Virus record (IMG/VR): IMGVR_UViG_3300044956_000104
Span: 1-27,401 of that record
Source: a virus
Reading direction: 5' to 3' (one strand)
Length of the DNA stretch: 27,401 nt
Made by a program: the position numbers and the translations under genes. The notes below the pieces were generated by a model. That model saw only the letters and a list, made by a program, of their open reading frames with translations, made no database searches and was not told the origin of the DNA. This document shows positions 1 through 7,311 of the stretch, in pieces (position 1 is the stretch's first letter; every line of letters starts with the position of its first letter).

Positions 1-1
1 T

Positions 2-241
2 AATGGTTATTCTGCAAAAGCACTTACTGGATCTTCGTGGTCTGCAAGTGTTACTGGATCTAGTTTTACTTATCCAACTGTGACATGGACGTTTACAGGA
101 CCAAATGGAAACGTTTATGGTTATTATGTAACTAATTCTGCCGGATCATTAATTTTGGCGGAGAAATTTCCTTCTGGACCGTATAATGTACAAAACAACG
201 GTGATATAATTAATGTAAACCTAACACTACAAATGGTGTAA
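2..241 (+). CDS. C-terminal fragment of a phage structural protein (5' end outside window)
   Basis: An open frame enters from the left edge and ends at TAA 239-241, giving 79 residues without a start. The fragment is rich in Ser, Thr, Gly, Asn and aromatic residues with alternating hydrophobic positions (for example VTWTFTGPNGNVYGYYVTN). This is the composition of beta-rich virion proteins such as tail fibres or neck/baseplate decorations. No catalytic motif is visible. The next gene begins three bases after the stop, so both are probably read from one transcript. The reading frame is secure; the function is only a class-level guess from composition and from lying in a myovirus genome. Confidence 0.6.
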   Translation, partial: NGYSAKALTGSSWSASVTGSSFTYPTVTWTFTGPNGNVYGYYVTNSAGSLILAEKFPSGPYNVQNNGDIINVNLTLQMV

Positions 242-244
242 TTT

Positions 245-547
245 ATGGATGAACAATTTGAACCAGATGCATCTACAGTCACTGTAGATGTTACTAATGC
301 AACCGAAGAAATAATTGAAAACAACGAACCTCCAATTGAGTATGTGGAGCGCAATCTGTTTTATGCCAATGATGCTTTGACACCACCACCCCCATCAGCA
401 TCACAAGCAGACAAGAAAAAATATCAACAGATTAAAAAATCAGTAAAAAGATTGCGTAAACTAGAAAAAAATCCTCTCTTTATTGTACAAATGATGGACC
501 TGAAAGCACAACAAAAAATTCTTGATGAGATGAATGATGAAGGTTAA
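245..547 (+). CDS. Small acidic-to-basic protein of unknown function
   Basis: 100 residues. The N-terminal half (about 1-35) is acidic and Thr/Asn-rich, then comes a proline run near residues 47-51 (TPPPPSA), then a strongly basic, helix-prone segment (about 55-75, rich in Lys and Arg with heptad-like spacing) and a short hydrophobic end. No signal peptide, membrane segment or known motif is visible. It starts three bases after the upstream structural gene and overlaps the thyX start by 11-14 bases, so it sits in a translationally coupled string. It could be a small accessory or virion-associated protein. I do not recognise the family. Confidence 0.6.
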   Translation: MDEQFEPDASTVTVDVTNATEEIIENNEPPIEYVERNLFYANDALTPPPPSASQADKKKYQQIKKSVKRLRKLEKNPLFIVQMMDLKAQQKILDEMNDEG

Positions 548-1169
548 ATTCGTTTCCGTAACTCCAGATGCAGAAAAGACAATGGCATATGTTGCTAGAG
601 TGTCTAACCCTAGTAATCAAGATAACGAGAACTATGCAGGGTTATTGCGTTATTGCATTAAGCATAATCATTGGTCTGTATTTGAGCAATCTCATATGAC
701 ACTGGAGATTGAAACCAACCGTGGCATCGCAGCTCAAATCTTACGCCACCGCTCGTTTACATTCCAAGAATTTTCACAACGCTATGCAGATACTAATCTC
801 TTAGCAGCAGACATCCCAATTCCAGAGTTGCGTCGTCAGGATACAAAGAATCGTCAAAATTCTACTGATGACCTTGAGGAAGAAAAAATATTTGCCATGA
901 ATAAAATGATACAAGATTTGTTTCGTGATGCTCAAGATGTATATAATTTTCTATTGACTCAGGGAGTTGCTAAGGAATGTGCAAGGTTTGTGTTGCCTTT
1001 AGCAACTCCAACCAAAATTTATATGACTGGCTCATGTAGGTCGTGGATACACTATATCGATTTGCGCTCTGCCCACGGCACCCAAAAAGAGCACATGCAA
1101 ATCGCCGAAGCATGTAAAAAAATTTTTAAGCAACAGTTTTCAACGGTTGCGGAAGCACTGGAATGGTGA
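534..1169 (+). CDS. thyX: Flavin-dependent thymidylate synthase ThyX
   Basis: Makes dTMP from dUMP with FAD, NADPH and methylene-tetrahydrofolate, feeding phage DNA synthesis in the cytoplasm. At 211 residues it is of usual ThyX length. The signature motif is present as RHRSFTFQEFSQRY (family pattern RHRxxSxNExSxRY, here with Thr and Gln at two usually Ser/Asn positions). The C-terminal substrate-binding block GSCRSWIHYIDLR followed by TQKEH matches the family's T-x-N-R-S-L and LR..AQ blocks. Two adjacent ATGs exist (534 and 537); 537 gives the more typical MKVKF start. The start lies inside the end of the preceding gene, so expression is probably coupled. ThyX is a common auxiliary gene of marine T4-like phages. 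Confidence 0.95.
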   Translation: MMKVKFVSVTPDAEKTMAYVARVSNPSNQDNENYAGLLRYCIKHNHWSVFEQSHMTLEIETNRGIAAQILRHRSFTFQEFSQRYADTNLLAADIPIPELRRQDTKNRQNSTDDLEEEKIFAMNKMIQDLFRDAQDVYNFLLTQGVAKECARFVLPLATPTKIYMTGSCRSWIHYIDLRSAHGTQKEHMQIAEACKKIFKQQFSTVAEALEW

Positions 1170-1175
1170 TATAAT
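1147..1175 (+). promoter_or_regulatory. Candidate sigma70 promoter
   Basis: TTGCGG (1147-1152), a 17-base spacer and a perfect TATAAT (1170-1175). The -10 overlaps the thyX stop region, and transcription would begin about 25 bases before the next start codon. The -35 matches only the TTG half plus chance, so this is a moderate call. Confidence 0.45.
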
Positions 1176-1196
1176 GGTAGTAGAGAACATAAATTT

Positions 1197-1218
1197 ATGA
1201 ATATCTTATGAATATCTT
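1197..1218 (+). repeat. Tandem 11-bp duplication of a start-codon region
   Basis: ATGAATATCTT occurs twice in direct tandem (1197-1207 and 1208-1218). The second copy holds the start codon of the 1208 gene. The first copy opens a four-codon frame (Met-Asn-Ile-Leu) whose TGA (1209-1211) overlaps that start codon. Confidence 0.85.
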
Positions 1219-1771
1219 CTATCTTAGTTACGATCCAAGAACTTGTGCCGCCGAGCATTGTGATAAGCATGTAGTAAAAATGATTGTTGAGTATGCTCAA
1301 CTTCTTTCCACTGCTCATCGTGTGCTTGACGGCATTCCTTATAAGGAAAAATCTCCTAAAGGTAAAATCGTACAACGATATATGTTACCTAATCCCAGAG
1401 AGAATGTTTTGTATAAAGCATGTCACATAAATCACCCATCGGCATTGTGGACAAGACAATCTACGTCACACTATCGTTGGTTGTTTGACTTGTTTCAGCA
1501 TTGTTGTATAGAATATACACGACGCTACAAAAACTATCACAGCACAGAAAGTTTAATCAGTTATCTTTGGGTGCCACCATTCAACATTTCTAACGCTGGG
1601 TGGATTGATCCACCCCCAGCGATGCCAGATAAATACAAAGTACCTGAAGATTCAATTCAGTCGTACCGTAATTATTATATTGGAGACAAAATTTCTTTTG
1701 CAAAATGGAAATCTCCAGCAACAATTCCATCATGGTTTATTGAAGATGCCAACTTACAGATTCAAAGATAA
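1208..1771 (+). CDS. Conserved phage protein of unknown function (His/Cys-rich N terminus)
   Basis: 187 residues. The N terminus reads MNIFYLSYDPRTCAAEHCDKH, followed by VVKMIVEYAQLLSTAHRVLDG. A CDKHVVKMI-EYAQLLSTAHR pattern is one I associate with a widespread family of uncharacterised T4-like phage and cyanophage proteins. Conserved-looking polar residues (Asp9, Cys13, Cys18, Asp19, His21) and a central NHPSALW-R-S--HY block (about residues 77-91) could be an active or metal site, but no fold assignment can be made from sequence alone. Start chosen at 1208 because the ATG at 1197 meets a stop after four codons. The 3' end overlaps the following gene by 26 bases. Confidence 0.8.
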   Translation: MNIFYLSYDPRTCAAEHCDKHVVKMIVEYAQLLSTAHRVLDGIPYKEKSPKGKIVQRYMLPNPRENVLYKACHINHPSALWTRQSTSHYRWLFDLFQHCCIEYTRRYKNYHSTESLISYLWVPPFNISNAGWIDPPPAMPDKYKVPEDSIQSYRNYYIGDKISFAKWKSPATIPSWFIEDANLQIQR

Positions 1772-1976
1772 TAACACAGGTGAAGAGTTTGAGAAATGGA
1801 TGTCTATGGCGGATAGGAAGCCCTACCTTGCCAAAAACCCACACATCACGCAAATGCCTACCATTTTACACGCAGTTTCTGAAGTAGGAAACTGGCAAAA
1901 TAAAACTTCAAGCGATTGGAAACATATTATCAATCGTGCTGCTGATACCCCTGGTTCTAATATTAATCGTCTCTAA
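1746..1976 (+). CDS. Small FmdB-like protein lacking the zinc-ribbon cysteines
   Basis: 76 residues starting MPTYRFKDNNTGEEFEKWMS. This N terminus follows the FmdB-type zinc-ribbon pattern (MPxYxYxCxxCGxEFExxxS), but both expected cysteines are replaced (by Asp and Thr), and the second CPxCG knuckle is absent. The whole protein has no cysteine. The frame is open from 1605, but the ATG at 1746 fits the family N terminus and leaves only a 26-base overlap with the upstream gene; the longer version would be a shadow of that gene. Role unknown. Seen: the motif resemblance and the missing cysteines. Inferred: descent from a zinc ribbon. Confidence 0.75.
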   Translation: MPTYRFKDNNTGEEFEKWMSMADRKPYLAKNPHITQMPTILHAVSEVGNWQNKTSSDWKHIINRAADTPGSNINRL

Positions 1977-1978
1977 TT

Positions 1979-2737
1979 ATGCCTGTAAGAAATCGTAAAT
2001 CAAAGCAAGTTATTCCAAATGGAATAAGCATTAAGCAAATAAAGCGAAAGAAACCAATCAATAATGATACTTTCGCTAAAGATATTGAACCATTAACAGA
2101 ATCTCAAACTAAAATGTTTGAGGCATGGGAAAATGATAAGCATTTATTTGCTTATGGTGCTGCTGGTACAGGTAAAACATTCGTTGCACTTTACTTAGCA
2201 CTGAAAGATGTTTTGAATGAGAACACTCCATACGAAAAGGTTTATATTGTTCGCTCACTCGTAGCAACTCGTGAGATTGGTTTTCTTCCTGGTGATCATG
2301 AAGACAAGTCATCGCTTTATCAGATTCCATATAAGAATATGGTAAAGTATATGTTTGAACTTCCTACTGAAGAAGAGTTTGAACTTCTCTATGGTCGTCT
2401 TAAGACGCAAGGAACTATCAGTTTCTGGTCTACGTCGTTCCTTCGTGGTACTACAATGGACAACTGCATCATTCTTGTGGATGAAATGCAAAATCTTAAT
2501 TTCCATGAACTTGATTCGATCATCACTCGTGTTGGTCAAGATTGTAAAATCATGTTCTGCGGTGACGTTCAACAAACAGATCTTGTACGTATCAATGAAC
2601 GCAACGGTATTTTAGATTTTCAAAAGATTATCTCAACAATGGAAGAATTTGAATTGATTGAGTTTGGTGTGCAAGATATTGTTCGCTCTGGTTTTGTTCG
2701 TTCTTATCTAATTAGTAAAATTAATTTAGGATTCTAA
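1979..2737 (+). CDS. phoH: PhoH-like P-loop ATPase
   Basis: 252 residues. Walker A is GAAGTGKT (about residues 60-67). Walker B with its following helix is CIILVDEMQNL (about 162-172), then a sensor-like segment KIMFCGDVQQTDL. This order and the spacing are those of the PhoH family, related to the N-terminal half of superfamily 1 helicases. The first 30 residues are basic and probably flexible. PhoH is frequent in marine myoviruses. Its work in infection is not established; roles in RNA metabolism or phosphate stress have been proposed for relatives. The gene begins two bases after the preceding stop and ends exactly against the next start codon. Confidence 0.93.
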   Translation: MPVRNRKSKQVIPNGISIKQIKRKKPINNDTFAKDIEPLTESQTKMFEAWENDKHLFAYGAAGTGKTFVALYLALKDVLNENTPYEKVYIVRSLVATREIGFLPGDHEDKSSLYQIPYKNMVKYMFELPTEEEFELLYGRLKTQGTISFWSTSFLRGTTMDNCIILVDEMQNLNFHELDSIITRVGQDCKIMFCGDVQQTDLVRINERNGILDFQKIISTMEEFELIEFGVQDIVRSGFVRSYLISKINLGF

Positions 2738-3412
2738 ATGTTTATTCATTCTTCGTTATTCGCCCCCATTGAGTTGGAACCAATCATGGTAGATGATCGC
2801 AGAGTTTATTCTGTACCTTCTGGTGGTAAGTATCCATCTATTACAACTGTTCTTGGGGTGTGCCCGAAGAAGAAAAAAACTTTGAGCGAATGGAAGCAGC
2901 GTGTCGGTTATGATAAGGCACAGGCAATTTCAACTCGTGCTGCTACTCGTGGCACAAACTTTCACAAGATGGTTGAAGATTTCCTTAATAACTGCTATAA
3001 TGAGAGTAACTTCAAAGGGAACCCTCTTCCCCTTATGATGTTTAAAAATGCTGTTTCAACTTTGAATAGAATCACACAGGTCTATTTACAGGAAGCAACA
3101 TTATATTCTGACCATTTGGAAGTGGCTGGGCGAGTTGACTGTATTGGTGAGTTTGACGGTGTTCCATCTATTATTGATTTCAAAACTTCTAAAGAAGCAA
3201 AGAAAGAAGAATGGATGAAAGATTATTACATTCAAGAAACTGTATATGGTTGCATGTTTTATGAAATGTATAAGACACGCACAAAACAACTTGTCACTAT
3301 CGTTGCATGTGAAGATGGCGACACCCAAGTTGTCATCAAAAAACCAGAGAAATATTTTCTCGAACGCTTTATAGAACTACGCTCACTCTACCAGGAAATT
3401 TATGGAGGATAA
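2738..3412 (+). CDS. PD-(D/E)XK exonuclease, RecB/Cas4-like
   Basis: 224 residues. The nuclease core is visible in order: a conserved His in TNFHKMVEDFL (about residues 75-85), the metal-binding Asp in GRVDCIGEF (about 131-139), and the D-x-K motif IIDFKTSK (about 146-153), with a helix carrying Gln (YYIQETVYG) behind it as in RecB-family nucleases. The family acts on DNA ends during recombination, repair or genome processing. No helicase part is present. The start ATG directly follows the phoH stop with no gap, and the end overlaps gp33, so it belongs to the same early/middle transcription unit. Confidence 0.85.
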   Translation: MFIHSSLFAPIELEPIMVDDRRVYSVPSGGKYPSITTVLGVCPKKKKTLSEWKQRVGYDKAQAISTRAATRGTNFHKMVEDFLNNCYNESNFKGNPLPLMMFKNAVSTLNRITQVYLQEATLYSDHLEVAGRVDCIGEFDGVPSIIDFKTSKEAKKEEWMKDYYIQETVYGCMFYEMYKTRTKQLVTIVACEDGDTQVVIKKPEKYFLERFIELRSLYQEIYGG

Positions 3413-3650
3413 TATTTTTGAGGATAAATTTATGACTGTTACAAAATTTTCTTCGGAAGTTGAGACACTTGTAAACAGTGATTCTATGGGTTATATTGAT
3501 GCTATCATTCATTACTGTGACATCAACGATATCGAACTAGAAACTGTTCCCAAGTTGATTTCAAAACCGTTGAAAGAAAAACTAAAACACGAAGCTCAAC
3601 AACTAAACTTCATTAAAAAAACATCTCGTGCCAAACTATTACTAGTATGA
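3402..3650 (+). CDS. 33: Late-transcription coactivator gp33
   Basis: 82 residues from 3402, or 72 from an in-frame ATG at 3432 that also has a purine-rich GAGG upstream. The central part YIDAIIHYCDINDIELE followed by LISKPLKEKLKHEAQQLNF is the pattern I recognise from gp33 of T4-like cyanophages. In T4, gp33 bridges host RNA polymerase and the sliding clamp so that the gp55 sigma reads TATAAATA late promoters, of which several perfect examples occur in this window. The protein is much shorter than T4 gp33 but of a size normal for cyanophages. It overlaps its upstream neighbour by 11 bases and its downstream neighbour by 4. Confidence 0.75.
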   Translation: MEDNIFEDKFMTVTKFSSEVETLVNSDSMGYIDAIIHYCDINDIELETVPKLISKPLKEKLKHEAQQLNFIKKTSRAKLLLV

Positions 3651-3991
3651 CTGACTTTTTTGATTCTGATATTGTTCGTGAAGAAGTAAAAGAAATGGAG
3701 CGTCTTCAAATGGAAGCAATGAAAATGACTCTTGCTAATCCATTTAATAATTCACAGGAAGATCAATTAAAGTATATTCATACTGTTCGGGCACTGGTGG
3801 AGAAGCAGCAGATCTTCTACACCCGCCTAAAGCTCTTAGATGACCCCAAGGCGATTGAGATGTGCGAACAGATTGAGCAGGGTGCCAAGATTCTCTACGG
3901 ACAGTGGGAGACCGCTGACGTGCTCTCCACGATGCGTGAGATGCTTGCTAAGCTGGACGAGTTTGAAAAAAAAATCGAGGCAGAGGGTTGA
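3647..3991 (+). CDS. DUF1825-like protein
   Basis: 114 residues, helical, no membrane segment. The N terminus MTDFFDSDIVREEVKEMERL and the block VRALVEKQQIFYTRLKLLDD match my memory of the DUF1825 family, known from cyanobacteria and T4-like cyanophages; function unknown. The gene is compositionally split. The first about 135 bases are near 30% GC like the neighbours, while 3781-3960 is 54% GC by direct count (98 of 180), with CTG, CTC, GCC, ACC and GTG codons that are rare elsewhere in the window. The TGA stop lies inside the -35 box of the gp32 promoter. Its presence supports a cyanobacterial host. Confidence 0.75.
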   Translation: MTDFFDSDIVREEVKEMERLQMEAMKMTLANPFNNSQEDQLKYIHTVRALVEKQQIFYTRLKLLDDPKAIEMCEQIEQGAKILYGQWETADVLSTMREMLAKLDEFEKKIEAEG

Positions 3992-4016
3992 CACCAATCT
4001 CTGCCTGTGTTATTAT
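3988..4016 (+). promoter_or_regulatory. Sigma70 promoter for gp32
   Basis: A perfect TTGACA (3988-3993), a 17-base spacer and TATTAT (4011-4016, one mismatch to TATAAT). It lies in the only sizeable gap of this block, right before gp32. Transcription would start near 4023, giving a leader of about 50 bases. Confidence 0.8.
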
Positions 4017-4071
4017 GTTTAAGTGATGAGGTGTCACACAAACCAAATCTAAAAAAATCCGAGGTAATCCT

Positions 4072-4992
4072 ATGTCTTTCGCTGATCTTAAGCGTAAATC
4101 TCAAAACTCCTTTGCTTCTTTGACAAAAGAACTTGAGAAAGCAAATTCTACTTCCAGTGCTGATGAGCGTTTCTGGAAACCTAGCGTTGACGCCGCTGGT
4201 AATGGGTTCGCTGTTATTCGTTTTCTCCCCGCTCCCGATGGGGAGGACATTCCGTTTGTTAAACTATATTCTCACGCATTTCAAGGTGATGGTGGTTGGT
4301 ACATTGAGAACTCTCTGACTACTCTTGGTCAGAAAGATCCTGTCGGTGAAGTCAACCGTAAACTGTGGAACAGCGGTCGTGATGCTGATAAAGAAATTGC
4401 TCGTAAGCAGAAGCGCAAGCTATCTTACCATGCCAACATCTATGTGGTGAGCGATAAAGCAAATCCCCAGAATGAAGGTAAGGTGTTTTTGTATAAGTTC
4501 GGTAAGAAAATCTTTGACAAGATTACTGCCGCCATGCAACCTGAGTTTGAAGACGAAATTCCTGTAAATCCTTTTCACCTGTGGGAAGGTGCCAACTTCA
4601 AACTGAAGATCACCAACGTTGCTGGTTATTGGAACTACGACAAGTCCGAGTTTGCTGCTCCTTCTGCTCTTGCTGCAGATGATTCTCAACTTGAAAAGAT
4701 CTGGAGTCAAACATATTCGTTACAAGCGTTTATGTCTCCTGATAACTTCAAGTCCTATGAAGAACTTGAAGAACGTTTGAATCTGGTGCTTGGTATCACT
4801 CAAACCCCCGCTGCTGCTCGTGCTGCTCAGGTGACTCGTGTGATGGATGTGGAAGAGGACGAAGAGTTCGTGCCTCTCCCACTACCTTCTCCCCGTGAAC
4901 CTGCCCTGCCTAAGGTTTCAGTCGCCGCTAATGCAGATGAGGATGAAGATGATGCTCTTAGCTACTTCGCTCGTCTCGCTGAAGAGGACTGA
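4072..4992 (+). CDS. 32: Single-stranded DNA-binding protein gp32
   Basis: 306 residues. Coats ssDNA in replication, recombination and repair. The basic N terminus (LKRKSQNSFASLTKEL) corresponds to the cooperativity domain. The core (about residues 45-215) aligns by eye with T4 gp32 through PFVKLYSHAFQGDGGWYIEN, SYHANIYVVSDKANPQNEGK, VFLYKFGKKIFDKI and LWEGANFKLKITNVAGYWNYD. The last about 50 residues are acidic (DEDEDDALSYFARLAEED), as in the T4 tail that recruits other replication proteins. The three zinc-binding cysteines of T4 (77, 87, 90) are absent; the protein has no cysteine at all. A GAGGT ribosome site precedes the ATG. It has its own promoter and terminator, fitting high, separately controlled expression. 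Confidence 0.95.
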   Translation: MSFADLKRKSQNSFASLTKELEKANSTSSADERFWKPSVDAAGNGFAVIRFLPAPDGEDIPFVKLYSHAFQGDGGWYIENSLTTLGQKDPVGEVNRKLWNSGRDADKEIARKQKRKLSYHANIYVVSDKANPQNEGKVFLYKFGKKIFDKITAAMQPEFEDEIPVNPFHLWEGANFKLKITNVAGYWNYDKSEFAAPSALAADDSQLEKIWSQTYSLQAFMSPDNFKSYEELEERLNLVLGITQTPAAARAAQVTRVMDVEEDEEFVPLPLPSPREPALPKVSVAANADEDEDDALSYFARLAEED

Positions 4993-5009
4993 GTAAACTA
5001 AACAAAACG

Positions 5010-5035
5010 AAGGGGGGTTTAGACCCCCCTTTTTT
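5010..5035 (+). terminator. Intrinsic terminator between convergent gp32 and gp53
   Basis: A 9-bp stem AAGGGGGGT / ACCCCCCTT (5010-5018 with 5023-5031), loop TTAG, then further T to 5035. The T tract overlaps the stop codon (5034-5036) of the opposing gp53 gene. On the minus strand the hairpin is followed by a weaker T-rich run, so it may stop both transcripts. Confidence 0.9.
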
Positions 5036-5738
5036 ATTTGCCAGATTTTTTAGTTTTCTTATCGATGTATGATGAGGATACCGCATAAGTCATACCAGCA
5101 TCGAATTGAGAAATAAATTCTTGTACAAACTGTGGTTTGAGAATGTACATTTCTCTACGCTTGTCGTTTAATTGCTGTTCGTATTCAAAGTTTGTGACAG
5201 GTTTAATTACCGAAGAACCATTTACTTTAATAGTGGCACTAGTTCCACTATCATAATAATAGAACTTGCCGTCAGATGGTTTGAGTGGACTGTTTGAAAA
5301 TGTAGATTCTACTTTAAGACCTGCTTGAAGAACTACTCTACCCAAACTATCTTTTACTTCTCTTGTTTCATAATGGTGAACTCTATCGGTTGGTTGAACT
5401 GATGGATTGCCAGGAGCACTGCGATAAGATTCATTTACTATATCGTATAATTGCGATTCCGTCTTTGGCATATCATAATAAACATTCAACATATTATTTG
5501 TAATAGCAATCACCCAATCGTAATCAGGTGTATCATAAAATTTGTTTGATATAGTATCCAAACGCTCGTTATCTAGAATGGCATATTTTGAGAACAATGT
5601 ATTATAGTTAAAAGATGATTCCGATAGTTTATATCTTTTGAAGAAATTTTTGACAAGAACATATTCCGTTTCCGAGTATGGAAATGTTAATGGTTTCTTG
5701 TCGTATTCTATGTCTGGTAAACGATTGAAGTATGCCAT
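5034..5738 (-). CDS. 53: Baseplate wedge subunit gp53
   Basis: 234 residues. The N-terminal half contains LDTISNKFYDTPDYDWVIAITNNMLNVY, the LysM-like pattern (low start, xxIA--Y-G-P-Y-W-I---N) shared with T4 gp53, which links wedges around the hub. The rest is beta-rich and ends with a basic tail (KKTKKSGK). It is the last gene of the leftward late operon, two bases after gp48, and its stop overlaps the terminator hairpin's T tract. The neighbours gp48, gp2 and gp4 support the assignment. T4 gp53 is of broadly similar size (about 196 residues). Confidence 0.82.
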   Translation of the reverse strand: MAYFNRLPDIEYDKKPLTFPYSETEYVLVKNFFKRYKLSESSFNYNTLFSKYAILDNERLDTISNKFYDTPDYDWVIAITNNMLNVYYDMPKTESQLYDIVNESYRSAPGNPSVQPTDRVHHYETREVKDSLGRVVLQAGLKVESTFSNSPLKPSDGKFYYYDSGTSATIKVNGSSVIKPVTNFEYEQQLNDKRREMYILKPQFVQEFISQFDAGMTYAVSSSYIDKKTKKSGK

Positions 5739-5740
5739 GA

Positions 5741-6631
5741 TTATCTTACTGCGCCGCTTTTGATTTCTTCCGAGAATACCAACTTAAGTTCAGTTAATTC
5801 TACGGTTAAATTAATTCCTATTGGATGACCATCACTAAAAGTCATATATTGACCCTCGGTAATATAATCAACGTCCACTGACTTAATAGCGGATATTTTA
5901 TATTTTGGTAGATATGGATGTTCTCCCGTTGTTCCTGCTAAATGAAAACTAACTTTACAAATGTCTGGTATTCCAATGAAATTTCTATTTTCTAATCCCA
6001 AAAATTTTTGATTTCCTCCTTTAGGTGCAGTAACTTGTTTAAATGTATCTGCTATTTTTAAAATATCTTCTGCTTCCTTCCTAGATTGAGCAATCATTTT
6101 AAATCTATATCCATGCTGTCTCAGTTGAGTTCCTCCATATAAGAGTTCTGTGTTTGGATTTAAAATGTATGTACTTGTTAAACCCAATATATTATTAGCA
6201 GAAAAGTTTCCTCCTAATCCAGGAATTGTATTTAATCTCTCTGATAGATATCTAAGACCATCTTCAATAACTCCTCCTGCAACTCCAGATATCAACTTCG
6301 TGATATCAAAGTTATTAGCTAAATCTTTAGTTTTTTGTCCCCCCTTTCCTGCTGCTAGAGCCTCAGCAGCAGCTCCAACACCAGCACGTCCCAATCCAGT
6401 CATACTAAAAGATCCCCAGTTTCCAACGATATTACTAGAAATATCATTAGGCATAGTGATAACAATGCTGTCAACTTCTGAACTAGGGCTTAATGATTTT
6501 AAACTAGCACTGTAACTATCGATAGTATTAGATGCTCCCCCAACTAGTGCTGCTTTGTATTGAAAAAAATCAAATTTTATATAATCTGATCCAGAACCAT
6601 CTAACTTTTCTGGGTATCTTATAATTGCCAT
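5741..6631 (-). CDS. 48: Baseplate tail-tube cap gp48
   Basis: 296 residues starting MAIIRYPEKLDGSGSDYIKF, typical of cyanophage gp48. A glycine/alanine-rich middle (about 75-150) separates an N-terminal strand region from a C-terminal beta domain containing YRFKMIAQSRKEAEDILKI, the gp48/gp54-type block, and a final VDVDYITEGQYMTFSDGHP segment. In T4, gp48 sits on the hub and, with gp54, starts tail-tube polymerisation. The start overlaps the gp2 stop by one base (TAATG), suggesting coupled translation. Confidence 0.82.
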   Translation of the reverse strand: MAIIRYPEKLDGSGSDYIKFDFFQYKAALVGGASNTIDSYSASLKSLSPSSEVDSIVITMPNDISSNIVGNWGSFSMTGLGRAGVGAAAEALAAGKGGQKTKDLANNFDITKLISGVAGGVIEDGLRYLSERLNTIPGLGGNFSANNILGLTSTYILNPNTELLYGGTQLRQHGYRFKMIAQSRKEAEDILKIADTFKQVTAPKGGNQKFLGLENRNFIGIPDICKVSFHLAGTTGEHPYLPKYKISAIKSVDVDYITEGQYMTFSDGHPIGINLTVELTELKLVFSEEIKSGAVR

Positions 6632-7308
6632 TAACTTACGTCCGTGATGTCTTCTGGTTTACCATAACCTTTGATGATTCTCTTTGCTTTAATTCTATCT
6701 CCATAATTTTTGTTTGTTTCTTTCCATACTTCTGATGATTTGTATGGAACTAATACACCGCCTCTTTCTCTTACAAAATGTTCTACTGGTAGAACAATAG
6801 CACTATCCCATTCATCAATAGCAAGATCTAGAAGAAATCCATCTACATGGTCTAAAATGTATTTATGAAAACATGAGCGAGGTAAATCAATGCGGTTATC
6901 TTTAAGTTTTTCAATGGCAATTATTCTTTTTCTTGGTTCCATGTAGTGTAAGTTGGCACCAAAAAAATGATCTGCGTTTGCTCTAATAACATACACAAGG
7001 GGAAATGTATCATAGTATGGAAGATATTTTATTTTTGCTTTGTATTCAAAAAGAAACAACCTTCCTTGCCTTGCATATCTTCTTAATCTATTTTGGTCTT
7101 GACTATCTTCCTCGTCAGTTCTATCTCTTCTTTCGTCACGAATAGTTTTGTCAGGATTTTGTTTGTATTCCAGTGCCATCGAACGAACAGTTTTTCTATA
7201 CCACTGCCACGTTTGTTCTTCGTCGCCTGCTTTATCTTTTACTTTTTCAAATATTGTTTTATATCCTTTGGTTTGTTTTTTTGATTCTTTTTTAAATCCT
7301 TTTGCCAT
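6631..7308 (-). CDS. 2: Probable DNA end protector gp2
   Basis: 225 residues, very basic N terminus (about 1-80, Lys/Arg-rich). The central block RLFLFEYKAKIKYLPYYDTF followed by PLVYVI and FGANLHYMEPRKR is the hallmark segment I know from T4-like proteins annotated gp2, which caps packaged genome ends against RecBCD-type nucleases. Its place between gp4 (head completion) and gp48 agrees with the arrangement in marine T4-like phages. The exact gp2 label rests on family memory, so it is less certain than its neighbours. Three bases separate it from gp4. Confidence 0.65.
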   Translation of the reverse strand: MAKGFKKESKKQTKGYKTIFEKVKDKAGDEEQTWQWYRKTVRSMALEYKQNPDKTIRDERRDRTDEEDSQDQNRLRRYARQGRLFLFEYKAKIKYLPYYDTFPLVYVIRANADHFFGANLHYMEPRKRIIAIEKLKDNRIDLPRSCFHKYILDHVDGFLLDLAIDEWDSAIVLPVEHFVRERGGVLVPYKSSEVWKETNKNYGDRIKAKRIIKGYGKPEDITDVS

Positions 7309-7311
7309 GTG

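Noticed and set aside
1605-1745. Upstream extension of the 76-aa FmdB-like gene
   Set aside because: The added 47 residues lie in another frame of the preceding gene and look like shadow sequence; ATG 1746 gives the conserved MPTY start.
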